Made by a program: the position numbers and the translations under genes. Below, one piece after another: positions 1 to 8,091 of a DNA stretch of 41,383 nucleotides. The stretch covers positions 1-41,383 of the forward strand of contig NZ_OVCN01000025.1 of NCBI RefSeq assembly GCF_900406815.1. Reading direction: 5' to 3'. Position 1 is the stretch's first letter. The number at the start of each line of letters is the position of its first letter. The notes under the pieces were generated by a model that ran no database searches, was not told the DNA's origin, and saw only the letters and a list, made by a program, of their open reading frames with translations. Source of the stretch: Acinetobacter haemolyticus (lineage in GTDB: Bacteria; Pseudomonadota; Gammaproteobacteria; Pseudomonadales; Moraxellaceae).

Positions 1-54
1 GTTCTTTTTTATTTAATTGATTAATAAAGAGAATAAATAAAAATAAGTTATAAA

Positions 55-78
55 TAGCGACTCACTCATAAGTCGCTA
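55..78 (-). terminator. Candidate hairpin terminator ending the leftward desaturase group
   Basis: An 8-bp perfect inverted repeat (TAGCGACT / AGTCGCTA) with an 8-nt loop. Read leftward it is followed by a T-rich stretch. It lies beyond the desaturase gene and the decayed remnant at 186-347, so it could end that transcript. The T-run is interrupted, so efficiency is uncertain. Confidence 0.4.
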
Positions 79-185
79 CAATAAAGAAGAGCCGCTTTTT
101 AACATGAGGTTTATCGTGAAAAATCTAAAAGCTTAAGGGCTAACTGAGCATAATTTCTACAATTCCATCAGTATTGGTTAACACC

Positions 186-347
186 TTATAATTTTTCCCT
201 CAAATTACGGTATTGTTTTGGAGTCTGATCAGTCCAACGTTTTGCCGCTAATTTATTTAAATCATATTAACATTGCTCAGGTGCCAAACGGGCTGCCAAA
301 TAGTCCCCACCAGTTGGAACGTACGGCAAAAGACGCCATTTCTTCAT
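186..347 (-). pseudogene. Decayed gene remnant downstream of the desaturase (unknown family)
   Basis: One minus-strand frame reads from an ATG at 345-347 through PYVPTGGDYLAARLAPEQC, meets an in-frame TAA, then continues as YDLNKLAAKRWTDQTPKQYR and ends with TAA at 186-188. The composition looks like real protein. A second frame starts with an ATG at 413-415 behind GGAATTTAAG, about 30 nt past the desaturase stop, and runs 23 codons to a TGA at 344-346, which overlaps the ATG of the remnant frame. The simplest reading is a gene once translated after the desaturase and now broken by a frameshift and a stop. I do not recognise the family. The alternative is two chance short frames. Confidence 0.4.
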
Positions 348-446
348 GATTTAAAAAAATCACTGATACATATTTGTTTTTGTGACATATTCTGCGCCTG
401 CTGATTAGGATTCATCTTAAATTCCTTTTCCCAAAGTCTTTAAAAA

Positions 447-1484
447 TTACTGTTCCTGAATAGTGACTTTGGCTTCTTCAAGATATTCAACTTTCTCAGG
501 CGCAATTTGACCTTGTGACAAAATATCGATCACTTGAAAATAAGTAGGTGGCTCAGGCGCAAATCCTCTTTCACGTAACATTTGATGCATTTTAGGTAAT
601 TTAAAATAAGGTACCGCTGCCATTAAGTGATGTTCCATATGGAAGTTCACACGAATCGGTGCAACAAAGGTACGCGCAATCCAACCCGCTTGGGTTGTGC
701 GAGTATTGGTCAGTGCTGAATTGCTGGTTTCCATACCGGCATGTTCTGCCATAGAGCGAATACGAATAAAAAGAGGAAATGCAGTGAGGTAAGCTAATGG
801 CCAAAGTAAGTATAATTTAGGATGTCCAGCCGCCCATAGAACACCGAACATAGCCCCGTTGGCAACTATTGCCTTACTTGAGTTCTTAAAAAACTTAGCG
901 GGGTAGTCATACCATTTACGGCCTTCTCTCGGTAGCCAAGTCACATCATTCGCAACTGTCCATTTCATCACCTCGGCATCCATCAAAATCCGACCTATGG
1001 TGAATTTCAACCCAGTAATACCTGTCAAATCACGAATAAATTTACGTGTTATTGATTGTTTAGTCGTTGGAAAACCTGCAACCAAAGACATATCTGGATC
1101 TTCTGGGGATGATGTTTTGGCATGATGGCGCATGTGATGAGCGCGATATTTATGCACATCATTCCAAATAGGACGAGCACATAACCAATCCACCAAATTG
1201 TCATTCATCCATTTAGTTTTGAACAAACTGTTATGTGATGCATCATGCATCAAAATCGCTAATGCCAGTTGACGACCAGCTAAGATAGCAATCGCGGCTA
1301 TACAAATGAGTAATTTTCCCCACCATGGTAAATAACTCCAAGATAGCGCCACCCCGGCAAAAGTGGCTCCAATCACAGCCCAAGTAGAACCCACCGCCCA
1401 AAATCCATGTTTGTCTGATGGTTGAGTAAGTTCTTTTATCTCTTCACGACTAAATAGATCAGTCACACTCACACGCGTATTCAT
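447..1484 (-). CDS. Membrane fatty acid desaturase family protein (345 aa)
   Basis: An integral-membrane di-iron desaturase expected to introduce a double bond into an acyl chain or related lipid at the inner membrane, using electrons from a separate redox partner. Three histidine clusters of the family are present: HDASH (80-84), HHMRHH (116-121) and HMEHH (282-286), plus EH near 247. Hydrophobic segments lie at about 32-70 and 205-240. I place the start at the ATG at 1482-1484 because AGGAGA stands 7 nt upstream; an open frame extends 11 codons further without a better site. It lies downstream of, and in the same direction as, an SDR and a PaaX-type regulator, about 220 bp from the SDR, so one pathway is likely. 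Substrate and regioselectivity cannot be read from sequence. Confidence 0.85.
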   Translation of the reverse strand: MNTRVSVTDLFSREEIKELTQPSDKHGFWAVGSTWAVIGATFAGVALSWSYLPWWGKLLICIAAIAILAGRQLALAILMHDASHNSLFKTKWMNDNLVDWLCARPIWNDVHKYRAHHMRHHAKTSSPEDPDMSLVAGFPTTKQSITRKFIRDLTGITGLKFTIGRILMDAEVMKWTVANDVTWLPREGRKWYDYPAKFFKNSSKAIVANGAMFGVLWAAGHPKLYLLWPLAYLTAFPLFIRIRSMAEHAGMETSNSALTNTRTTQAGWIARTFVAPIRVNFHMEHHLMAAVPYFKLPKMHQMLRERGFAPEPPTYFQVIDILSQGQIAPEKVEYLEEAKVTIQEQ

Positions 1485-1706
1485 CTTTGTTCTCCTAGCG
1501 AGATTCTGAAGAATCAAATTAATTTCATAATTTAAACTTTATTATATAAAAAGAAATATTTCCATTATTTTTTTAAATTAATTTTTTAAGTAATATTAGA
1601 AATCTACTAAGAAGATATTAATCAAATTCTTAGTGGGCTTTTCTAACGAGCTAAATTGTTCTATAGAAAAATGGAGTGAGCGACATTTAACATTTTTGGA
1701 GAAAAT

Positions 1707-2591
1707 TTATACTTTTTCTTGATTCATTTCTTTAATTACATTCGGCACCCCATCACGGTGGAAAGCTTCAAAGGGTTTTGAATTGTCGTGATCAATGAGG
1801 GGGAAAAATGGTGAAACTAAAGAAGCGCCTCCATCAATTCTGACGTTTACTCCAGTGATGAAAGAAGCCGCTGGCGATAATAAAAAGCACATTACGGCAG
1901 AAATTTCAGATTCAGTTGCCATTCTTTTAAGAGGAATTTTTGAAGCAACCATAGGAATCATGGCTTTCATTCCATCCTTATAAGAATCCAGACCTGAAGC
2001 AATTACCCAACCAGGCGCTACGGCGTTGACTCGTACACCTGCTCTAGCCCATTCTAAGGCTGAGGTTTTAGTCAAATTGTCAATGCCTGCTCGAGCTGCT
2101 CCTGAGTGCCCCATTGAAGGTAAACCACTCCACATATCAATGGTCATATTGACAATACTACCGCCTGTTTTTGACATACTCTGATTAAAGACCTCTTTCA
2201 TCATCAGAAATGTCCCCAAAAGATTGTTACGAACCACACTATCGAATGCATTCGCTGACATAGTTTCTAAAAACGCTGGAAATTGCCCGCCTGCATTATT
2301 GACTAGGCCATCAATCTTGCCGAATTCTTTTATAATCGATGCAACTGTGTGTTTGACGACCTCTTCATCACGGTTATCACATACGCGATAGGCTGCTTTA
2401 CCGCCATCTTCAATAATCTCTTGTTGCACACGCTGAAGTTTTTCTTCTGTCCGACCTGTAATAATGACTTGTGCACCAAGAGAAGCTAACTCATGAGCCG
2501 TACATCGCCCTATACCAGAGCCACCTCCAGTAACAATCACTGTATGATTTTTAAATATTTCTTTTGATAAAGCTGACTGATATAACGACAT
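1707..2591 (-). CDS. Short-chain dehydrogenase/reductase, dienoyl/enoyl-CoA reductase-like (294 aa)
   Basis: A soluble NAD(P)-dependent oxidoreductase of the classical SDR fold. The Rossmann motif TGGGSGIG is at residues 21-28, NNAGG is near 98, and RVNAVAPGW and a C-terminal VRIDGG are typical of the family. The usual catalytic YxxxK is absent. At that position the protein reads HSGAARAGIDNLTK, a pattern I associate with peroxisomal-type 2,4-dienoyl-CoA and trans-2-enoyl-CoA reductases. With a desaturase next door, a role in unsaturated acyl-CoA metabolism fits, but this is inference. An AAGGAA ribosome site precedes the ATG. The regulator gene ends 31 bp upstream in the same direction, so the two are probably cotranscribed. 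Confidence 0.85.
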   Translation of the reverse strand: MSLYQSALSKEIFKNHTVIVTGGGSGIGRCTAHELASLGAQVIITGRTEEKLQRVQQEIIEDGGKAAYRVCDNRDEEVVKHTVASIIKEFGKIDGLVNNAGGQFPAFLETMSANAFDSVVRNNLLGTFLMMKEVFNQSMSKTGGSIVNMTIDMWSGLPSMGHSGAARAGIDNLTKTSALEWARAGVRVNAVAPGWVIASGLDSYKDGMKAMIPMVASKIPLKRMATESEISAVMCFLLSPAASFITGVNVRIDGGASLVSPFFPLIDHDNSKPFEAFHRDGVPNVIKEMNQEKV

Positions 2592-2622
2592 ATCAATATT
2601 CCTTTTCGATTAGGTTATTCAA

Positions 2623-3492
2623 TTAACTAAGAATTCTTGTTGGAAGATTACTTACAGTTGGAAACTCTAGACTTGATAAATTCGATGCTGAGGTCCCCAA
2701 TGTTAGTTCATGGAGTTGCCGCCATAATAATTGCCCTACTTCATCTAGTTTTTTTACATCACAGGCAAATTGATTTCTGGCTTCTACATTGACAAAAGTT
2801 TCTGGTAACAAGGGGTCGTTCATTAATAAAGAAATCGTTTGACGACCTAATAACAAAGATTCACGCGCAGCATCTTCAAGTCCCAATGCAGGTAATCGAG
2901 TCAGCCAATGCTGAATGATGTAGCTATATTTCTCATAATTTTTGTTGAGTGTTTCCGTAGACCAGAGTTCTTTAATCTTCGATTCTGTGATTTGATCAAA
3001 TGAGCTGACGTAACACATTTTAGCTTCTGACTCTAAACCTATAGATTTCATCTGTGTCAAAATTTCTTCGAGAGACAAAACCAAATTATCTGGTCGAACA
3101 AAAACGCCTAGCTCTAATTCTCGAAATCCAAAGTGTTTAAGCGCGCGCTCTCTTCTCTTTAATGCTGTACGATCTACTCGACCCAGCATTCCTGTAAAAA
3201 CGCATAGATAATGTTGATTCCATGGTTTCGTTTCTTTTAAACCCTTAGTACTTCGATTTAACATCACGTTCGCCCACTCATGGGATTGATCGCTTAATTG
3301 ATAAACCCCTCTTTCGGCAGTCACAATGACACCTTCGCTCGCCAATCTTGTTACAGCTACCCGAACTCCATTTTCACTCAGACCAAACAATTTGGCAGCA
3401 AGAATCATTTCTTTGATCGAAATGACCTTTCCTTCCGCAGCCATGAGAAGATCCGTAATTAAGGTACGTGCATTGATTTTTTGTGTGGTCAT
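2623..3492 (-). CDS. PaaX-family transcriptional regulator (about 289 aa)
   Basis: Resembles PaaX, the phenylacetyl-CoA-responsive repressor family: an N-terminal winged helix (about residues 10-75, including ENGVRVAVTRLASEGV), a central domain beginning near WNQHYLCVFTG, and a C-terminal helical part. Length matches the family (about 300 aa). I use the ATG at 3490-3492; a TTG four codons upstream (to 3504) is also possible, and neither has a strong ribosome site. No other phenylacetate genes are present. It is the first gene of the leftward group with the SDR and the desaturase, so it most likely controls that group, perhaps in response to a CoA thioester. The ligand is unknown. Confidence 0.8.
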   Translation of the reverse strand: MTTQKINARTLITDLLMAAEGKVISIKEMILAAKLFGLSENGVRVAVTRLASEGVIVTAERGVYQLSDQSHEWANVMLNRSTKGLKETKPWNQHYLCVFTGMLGRVDRTALKRRERALKHFGFRELELGVFVRPDNLVLSLEEILTQMKSIGLESEAKMCYVSSFDQITESKIKELWSTETLNKNYEKYSYIIQHWLTRLPALGLEDAARESLLLGRQTISLLMNDPLLPETFVNVEARNQFACDVKKLDEVGQLLWRQLHELTLGTSASNLSSLEFPTVSNLPTRILS

Positions 3493-3504
3493 ATTTTTTT
3501 TCAA

Positions 3505-3942
3505 AGGTGAAAAATCATATATTCAAAAGATAAAGCGCTTTTAAACCTAGAAGATAGGTTAGCACAAATATTACAAATTTAAAATTTAATAAAAAAACAG
3601 AAATAAAAACTACACTGTAGGATAGATAAGTTATTTGTCGCCTCGTCCCTATTACTTCAATTCAAACCCTGCCGATTCTCTTATTGCTTTATTTGGCGAA
3701 AATCATTAATCATAAAGTCTTGATAATAAAAAAAGAGAGTATCTACTCTCTTTTATCTTTGAGTTATCCTGGATGCAATCCAAGCATTGATCTCTATAGC
3801 TAACCATTTAGGGATCAGACTTATCTCGTTTTAATCCTGCTATGACGACTATCCTGTCTGGTCCCCCCTGAAAATTTATGTTTTTAAAATAGCATTTTGA
3901 ATAAATAATCCTATCTCATCTAAAGCATCTTCGGATTTACGT
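3505..3942. other. Intergenic region left of the IS, with a short orphan coding tail
   Basis: Carries the presumed promoter of the PaaX-type gene (AT-rich, about 3510-3640), a bidirectional terminator (3731-3754) and, on the minus strand next to the IS, a short open frame reading RKSEDALDEIGLFIQNAILK that ends about 60 bp from the IS. This tail looks like the C-terminus of a truncated protein of unknown identity, but it is too short to assign. I see no other gene here. Confidence 0.4.
3731..3754. terminator. Bidirectional Rho-independent terminator
   Basis: AAAAGAGAGTA and TACTCTCTTTT form a near-perfect hairpin with A-rich and T-rich flanks on both sides, so it can act in both directions. 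There is no intact gene directly beside it. It probably belonged to genes lost when the neighbouring accessory region decayed. Confidence 0.65.
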
Positions 3943-4981
3943 GGCTTTGTTGCACAAAGCTATTCTTGAAGGCTTCTTCAGCAATATAATTTCCAGATGA
4001 AGAAGCCTGTCCCTAAAATCTACCGTACAACCAATTGGTCCTCGTATAACCAAGCTTTAATCAAGCGAGGAAATATTTCAATCTGGTTTGATCCCAAGAC
4101 CCAATGGTATGCACAGCCACAAGATAAGCACGGACGAAATCAAACTTATTCCGATACAGCGATTCAATGTTGTTTAATGATCAAATCTCTATTCCGTCTT
4201 TCTTTACGTATGGTCACTGGCTTTGCTCAAAGCCTGATTAAACTCTGTGGTTTGAATTGGACAGCACCAGATTACTCCACCCTCTGTAGACGACAAAAGC
4301 ATATTGATATTGCGATAAGCTATCAGAAAAGTCGTGATGGGTTACACCTACTCGTCGACTCTACAGGGCTAAAATTTTTAGGTGAAGGCGAATGGAAGCG
4401 TAAGAAACATCAGCCTGAATATCGTCGCCAATGGCGCAAACTTCATATTGGTATAGATGCTAAGACCCTTCAAATACGAGCAGTTCAGCTCACAACAAAC
4501 AATGTGAGTGATTCACAGGTGCTTGGTGATTTGCTTGATCAAATTCCGTTGGATGAACGAATTGATTCAGTCTATACAGATGGTGCTTATGACACAAAGC
4601 ACTGCCGACAAGTCATTTTAGATCGAGATGCACATGCAGTCATTCCACCTAGGAAGAATGCAAAGCCTTGGAAAGATAAGAAATTGAGATCTTTAGAGAG
4701 GAATGAATTATTAAAAACAGTCAAACGGCTAGGTAGATCAATTTGGAAAAAATGGTCTGGTTATCATCGTCGAAGTTTAGTGGAAACCAAAATGCATTGC
4801 ATCAAATTATTAGGCGATAAATTAACAGCAAGGAGTTTTCCTAGTCAGGTGAATGAGATTCATGCACGTGTAGCAGTTTTGAATAAATTCAAAGAATTAG
4901 GTCGACCTCGTACCCAAGTTGTCACTTGAATTTAGCTCAATTAGGGTAGTATTGTCTTTCAAACCTTTGTGCAACAAAGCC
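3943..4981 (+). mobile_element. IS17-like insertion sequence (IS5 family, IS903 group), 1039 bp
   Basis: Bounded by 18-bp terminal inverted repeats that differ only at the innermost base: GGCTTTGTTGCACAAAGC on the left, and the reverse complement of GGCTTTGTTGCACAAAGG on the right. Length and end sequence fit the IS903 group of the IS5 family, and IS17 of Acinetobacter is of this type and size (recalled, not searched). The single transposase gene is intact. The 9-bp flanks (GATTTACGT left, ACTCAGATT right) do not match, so the expected 9-bp target duplication is missing. That suggests an adjacent deletion or recombination after insertion. The right end abuts the integrase remnant. Confidence 0.92.
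3997..4929 (+). CDS. IS5-family DDE transposase (310 aa), intact
   Basis: Catalyses cut-and-paste type transposition of the surrounding element. The DDE triad is visible: D121 in LLVDSTG, D195 in VYTDGAYD and E263 in RRSLVETKM, with the YREK-like spacing of the IS4/IS5 transposase domain. The N-terminal part (about 1-100) has the DUF4372/IS5-type DNA-binding character. Length is normal for the IS903 group and no frameshift is seen, so the element may still be mobile. The ATG lies 54 bp inside the left inverted repeat, and the stop is 52 bp before the right end. Confidence 0.93.
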   Translation: MKKPVPKIYRTTNWSSYNQALIKRGNISIWFDPKTQWYAQPQDKHGRNQTYSDTAIQCCLMIKSLFRLSLRMVTGFAQSLIKLCGLNWTAPDYSTLCRRQKHIDIAISYQKSRDGLHLLVDSTGLKFLGEGEWKRKKHQPEYRRQWRKLHIGIDAKTLQIRAVQLTTNNVSDSQVLGDLLDQIPLDERIDSVYTDGAYDTKHCRQVILDRDAHAVIPPRKNAKPWKDKKLRSLERNELLKTVKRLGRSIWKKWSGYHRRSLVETKMHCIKLLGDKLTARSFPSQVNEIHARVAVLNKFKELGRPRTQVVT

Positions 4982-4982
4982 A

Positions 4983-5333
4983 CTCAGATTACTAACCTAC
5001 CTCAAATATGAGCACGTATTTATCTGTGATGAGACAGGTAAGGAATTTACTACACAAAAATCATTAAGTGAGAAGTTTGTAGCTGCACTGAAAGCAAATG
5101 GCATACGCTATCGCCCTGCCTATAATAATACTCGTCATACATATGCGACTGTATGCTTAATGAATGGACTCAATCCAGTTTATGTGGCTTCACAGCTAGG
5201 GCATAGTTTGGTGATGCTAATGATGCGTTATGCAAAGTGGATTAATTCAGATAAGAACAAAGAAGAGATTGCTAAAATTTCGAATAGTGCCAAAATTGTG
5301 TCAAATAAAAAGGGAATCAAACTATGTATTTGA
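4983..5333 (+). pseudogene. C-terminal fragment of a tyrosine recombinase (phage/island integrase)
   Basis: An open frame of about 116 codons starts abruptly at the right end of the IS and has no start of its own. It contains the C-terminal catalytic boxes of tyrosine integrases: NNTRHTYAT (Arg and His), ASQLGHS (second His region) and MMRYAKW (nucleophile Tyr). The N-terminal DNA-binding and core-binding domains are missing and are not found on the other side of the IS. Its stop lies 17 bp before the 3' end of a tRNA-Ser gene, the usual position for an integrase of an element inserted in that tRNA. It is therefore a scar of a lost island or prophage. Confidence 0.85.
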
Positions 5334-5341
5334 TTCCCTTT
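5309..5341. terminator. Convergent terminator between integrase remnant and tRNA-Ser
   Basis: A perfect 13-bp inverted repeat, AAAGGGAATCAAA / TTTGATTCCCTTT, with a 7-nt loop. It overlaps the end of the integrase remnant and sits directly beyond the tRNA 3' end, so it can stop transcripts from both sides. Confidence 0.75.
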
Positions 5342-5349
5342 AAGATATT

Positions 5350-5439
5350 TGGCGGAAGCGGTGAGATTCGAACTCACGGAGGACTCACACCCTCGTCGGT
5401 TTTCAAGACCGGTGCATTAAACCGCTCTGCCACGCTTCC
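5350..5439 (-). tRNA. tRNA-Ser (anticodon UGA)
   Basis: A 90-nt class II tRNA. The acceptor arms GGAAGCG and CGCTTCC pair, the 3' CCA is encoded, GTTCGAATC forms the T-loop, and a long variable arm is present as expected for serine. The anticodon loop CTTGAAA reads UGA, which decodes UCA. The 3' end faces the integrase remnant, marking this tRNA as the likely attachment site of a former element. It lies downstream of greB in the same direction. Confidence 0.95.
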
Positions 5440-5535
5440 AATGGCGGCTATCATATAAATAAAAGTGCAAGTTGGCAAATCTTTTATTCAAATTTACATA
5501 CTGAATGCTCAAAATAAACTCAACAAGCTGAATTT

Positions 5536-6024
5536 TTATGGATTTTCTTTTTTCTCATAGCGAATTGAGTTGATATACCAAACTTTTTTCCCTAAAGGCG
5601 TATGTACTTCGACTTCATCATCAACTTGTTTGCTTAATAATGCACGCGCCATGGGAGACTCAATCGAAATATGTTGAGGATGATGATCATAAATCTCATC
5701 AACACCAACGATTCTCAAAGTCTTTTGTTCTCCTTCTTCATTTTCGATCTCAACCCAAGCACCAAAGTAAACTTTCCCTTCTTGCTCAGGCACATAATCT
5801 ATAATTTTCAATTCTTCTAGGCGTTTACCCAGATAACGTACTCTTCGATCAATTTTCCTTAGCAATTGCTTATTGTATTGGTAATCTGCATTTTCAGAAC
5901 GATCACCTAAGCTCGCAGCCCAGTTCACCTTTTTAGTGATTTCAGGTCGTTCATCATGCCAAAGTTTCTTTAATTCAGCGACCAAGAGATCATGGCCAGT
6001 ACGGGTAATTAAGTTTGATTTCAT
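5536..6024 (-). CDS. greB: Transcription elongation factor GreB (162 aa)
   Basis: Binds the secondary channel of RNA polymerase and stimulates cleavage of backtracked transcripts. The N-terminal coiled coil (about 1-75) carries the acidic tip region in SLGDRSENADYQY. The C-terminal FKBP-like domain (about 80-160) includes ISIESPMARALL and DEVEVHTPLGKK. The variant PEITKKVNWAASLGDRSENAD and the length are GreB-like; the paralogue greA is at 36607. I use the ATG at 6022-6024; a TTG three codons upstream is possible. It reads toward tRNA-Ser, and the 95-bp gap holds no obvious terminator. Confidence 0.92.
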   Translation of the reverse strand: MKSNLITRTGHDLLVAELKKLWHDERPEITKKVNWAASLGDRSENADYQYNKQLLRKIDRRVRYLGKRLEELKIIDYVPEQEGKVYFGAWVEIENEEGEQKTLRIVGVDEIYDHHPQHISIESPMARALLSKQVDDEVEVHTPLGKKVWYINSIRYEKKENP

Positions 6025-6033
6025 AAATAGCAA

Positions 6034-6398
6034 ACACGCGAAGATAACAATCCGTTTACAAGTTTTTGCATTGTATTCCTTATTTCAACATCACTAAAGT
6101 GTATAAATTTTATTCTTTTTTAAATCATGTGTTTGTGATGGATTTATCATTCTTTTTTTGCTCAAAATTTGACAATCTGTTTTTGGACGCTTATTATGCG
6201 CCCCTAAGTTAATTTTTTGTTTATTTTTTATACACTTTGTGAATGATGTGTAACATCTGCATCATTTTCCCGATCAACCCAATGTCATTTTGAATGACGT
6301 CATGACTTGCCCACCCTTATTGAATTTATCAACTTTTAAAAGTTAAGGCAGTATTTTGCTGAACTTTTAGGGCATAAATTACCTGTAGCGGAGACAAC
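6034..6398 (+). promoter_or_regulatory. Promoter and long structured leader of the mltF-like gene
   Basis: A consensus-like promoter has TTGACA at 6169-6174, a 17-bp spacer and TATTAT at 6192-6197. The predicted transcript has an untranslated leader of almost 200 nt. It holds a palindrome AACTTTTAAAAGTT (6331-6344) and a further AACTTTT copy at 6362-6368, so the central AAAAGTT can pair with either side. There is also a hairpin GTCATT / AATGAC near 6282-6296. A GGAG ribosome site precedes the ATG. Leader function is not known. Confidence 0.6.
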
Positions 6399-7508
6399 AT
6401 GCACAGTAATTCAAGTTCTGGGTCTAGGCTTAGCCTTAACTCTTTATCTTCCAAACTCCCATTTCAGGCTTTAGCATTAGGTATTGTAATTATCCCTTTT
6501 AATAGCTTAAGCGCAGAAAAATCGCACCAATACAACACTGTTGTAGCAAAAAATGTTTTAACTGTGGTTGCTGTAGAAAATCCAACCATCGTATTTAAAG
6601 AAGATCAATTCTTACATGGCTTTGGTTACGATCTTGCTCGTAACTATGCACAAAGCTTAAATGTAAAACTTGATTTTAAAACGGTTCCAGACAATGCCAC
6701 TGCATTGAAGTGGATCGCACAAGGCAAAGCCAATTTCGCCATGACGACTTCCACAATTGCAGATATTGAAAAGAAACAATTAGTTTCGTTTTCAGCAAGT
6801 TGTGGTGATCAAGCAAGTTTGACAAATAATGGTTTAAATCCGCAACTCAACTGGGTGTTTAAACAAGCCGATGATCCTTTGACACTTACCGCCAGTGGTT
6901 TTGTATGTCAAAGCAAGCAACTGGGTACGACGCAGCAACTTGCATCTTTTTATAATCGTAATGTTGTTAAACCAGAATCATGGTCTACTATTCAAAAAGA
7001 TTTGAATCAGCGTTTACCTATTTATAAGGCAAGTTTCAAACAAAGTGCATCTAAATACAATTTAGACTGGCATCTATTGGCTGCTATTGGTTATCAGGAA
7101 TCTTATCTAAAACCGACCTCTGTTTCACCAACAGGTGTACGTGGGATTATGATGCTCACCAATAACACAGCTAGAGCCATGGGTGTTACCAATCGCACTG
7201 ACCCCGTACAGAGCATTCAAGGTGGCGCCAAGTATTATGACTTGATGCTGGATCAGTTTGCCCATGTTCCTTATCCAGATCGCAATTGGTATGCTCTTGT
7301 GGCATATAATATGGGTCCTGGTGCAGTCGGACAAATCCAGAAGCGCATCCAAGCTCAAGGAAAAGATCCAAATCAGTGGGTAAACTTATATGATTATTTA
7401 CAGCGCAACCAAGCTCGAAATGGTCGTTATAAGCAAGCTGTGCAATATGTAAAACGCATCCGTACTTATTTAGAACATATCAAGACAAGTAACATGATCA
7501 ATGTCTAA
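6399..7508 (+). CDS. MltF-like lytic transglycosylase (369 aa)
   Basis: Cleaves the MurNAc-GlcNAc bond of peptidoglycan, forming 1,6-anhydro ends, in the periplasm. A hydrophobic N-terminal segment (about 20-38, ending near LSAEK) fits a signal or membrane anchor. Residues about 53-190 resemble a shortened extracellular solute-binding domain, as in MltF. The C-terminal transglycosylase domain starts near 208 and carries the catalytic Glu at E234 (AIGYQES), followed by SPTGVRGIMMLT and AYNMGPGAV. MltF proteins are usually longer (about 450-500 aa), so the regulatory domain here is reduced. The gene stands alone with its own promoter and terminator. A second transglycosylase is encoded at 9521. 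Confidence 0.85.
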   Translation: MHSNSSSGSRLSLNSLSSKLPFQALALGIVIIPFNSLSAEKSHQYNTVVAKNVLTVVAVENPTIVFKEDQFLHGFGYDLARNYAQSLNVKLDFKTVPDNATALKWIAQGKANFAMTTSTIADIEKKQLVSFSASCGDQASLTNNGLNPQLNWVFKQADDPLTLTASGFVCQSKQLGTTQQLASFYNRNVVKPESWSTIQKDLNQRLPIYKASFKQSASKYNLDWHLLAAIGYQESYLKPTSVSPTGVRGIMMLTNNTARAMGVTNRTDPVQSIQGGAKYYDLMLDQFAHVPYPDRNWYALVAYNMGPGAVGQIQKRIQAQGKDPNQWVNLYDYLQRNQARNGRYKQAVQYVKRIRTYLEHIKTSNMINV

Positions 7509-7514
7509 AGAAAA

Positions 7515-7540
7515 AAAAAGCTTACCTCGGTAAGCTTTTT
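7515..7540 (+). terminator. Rho-independent terminator after the mltF-like gene
   Basis: AAAAAGCTTACC pairs with GGTAAGCTTTTT around a 2-nt loop and is followed by more T residues, just past the stop codon. The A-rich left flank means it may also serve the converging SCP2 gene. Confidence 0.85.
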
Positions 7541-7552
7541 TTAAATTAATAC

Positions 7553-7936
7553 TTAAGCTGTTTGCTCAAGTACTCTTTTAAATAAATCTTTTTGTTCTTG
7601 GCTTGGCTTCGCTGTTTGTAATGCCATCAATTGAGACATATCACCTTGAACTTTAATTTTACCTGTCATGAATGCTTGCATAGCAGCAGCCATGTCAAAT
7701 TCCAAGAATACTTTACGTAAAGTCTCAGCATCCATATTTAAAGTTGTTTTAGCATTTGAAGATAAACCCTTTTGGATTTTACCAGCATCAAGAGCTAGCT
7801 CAGTATTACCAGCTGCATCTGTTACAACTAAGTTAATCGCTAAATTCGCAAGCGCTGGTGGTAAGTTTAAATCACCTGCTTCAGCAGTAAGTTTATCGAC
7901 TGTTGCAAACCAATCATCAGTTAAAAATGCAGCCAT
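7553..7936 (-). CDS. SCP2 sterol-binding domain protein (127 aa)
   Basis: A small soluble protein made of one SCP2 (sterol carrier) domain, a hydrophobic-pocket fold that binds lipids or acyl-CoA. The family signature is seen in the C-terminal half: TTLNMDAETLRKVF followed by AFMTGKIKVQGDMSQLMAL. There is no signal peptide or membrane segment. Length is normal for stand-alone bacterial SCP2 proteins. The gene is monocistronic, converges on the mltF-like gene and shares its terminator region. Bacterial members have no firmly established role; lipid transfer or ubiquinone-related binding, as for UbiJ/UbiT relatives, is possible. Confidence 0.8.
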   Translation of the reverse strand: MAAFLTDDWFATVDKLTAEAGDLNLPPALANLAINLVVTDAAGNTELALDAGKIQKGLSSNAKTTLNMDAETLRKVFLEFDMAAAMQAFMTGKIKVQGDMSQLMALQTAKPSQEQKDLFKRVLEQTA

Positions 7937-8091
7937 GATTATTCCTCAAATGTATTTGTTCAATTTCTTGTGTTATCTATCCAGACAACATCACATGAAG
8001 CAATTTGCTCATGCAGTGTTATAGCACGTATATTTTATTTTAGGCTATGAATTTTTGTACAGAGGATTCAATTTTTAAAAAAATTATAAAG

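Noticed and set aside
3620..3720. Possible second attachment site resembling a tRNA 3' end
   Set aside because: TTCAATTCAAACCCTGCCG recalls a T-arm, but it does not match the tRNA-Ser 3' end at 5350 and no tRNA fold forms.
4983..5333. A functional integrase gene
   Set aside because: It begins inside the catalytic domain at the IS boundary, without start codon, ribosome site or N-terminal domains.
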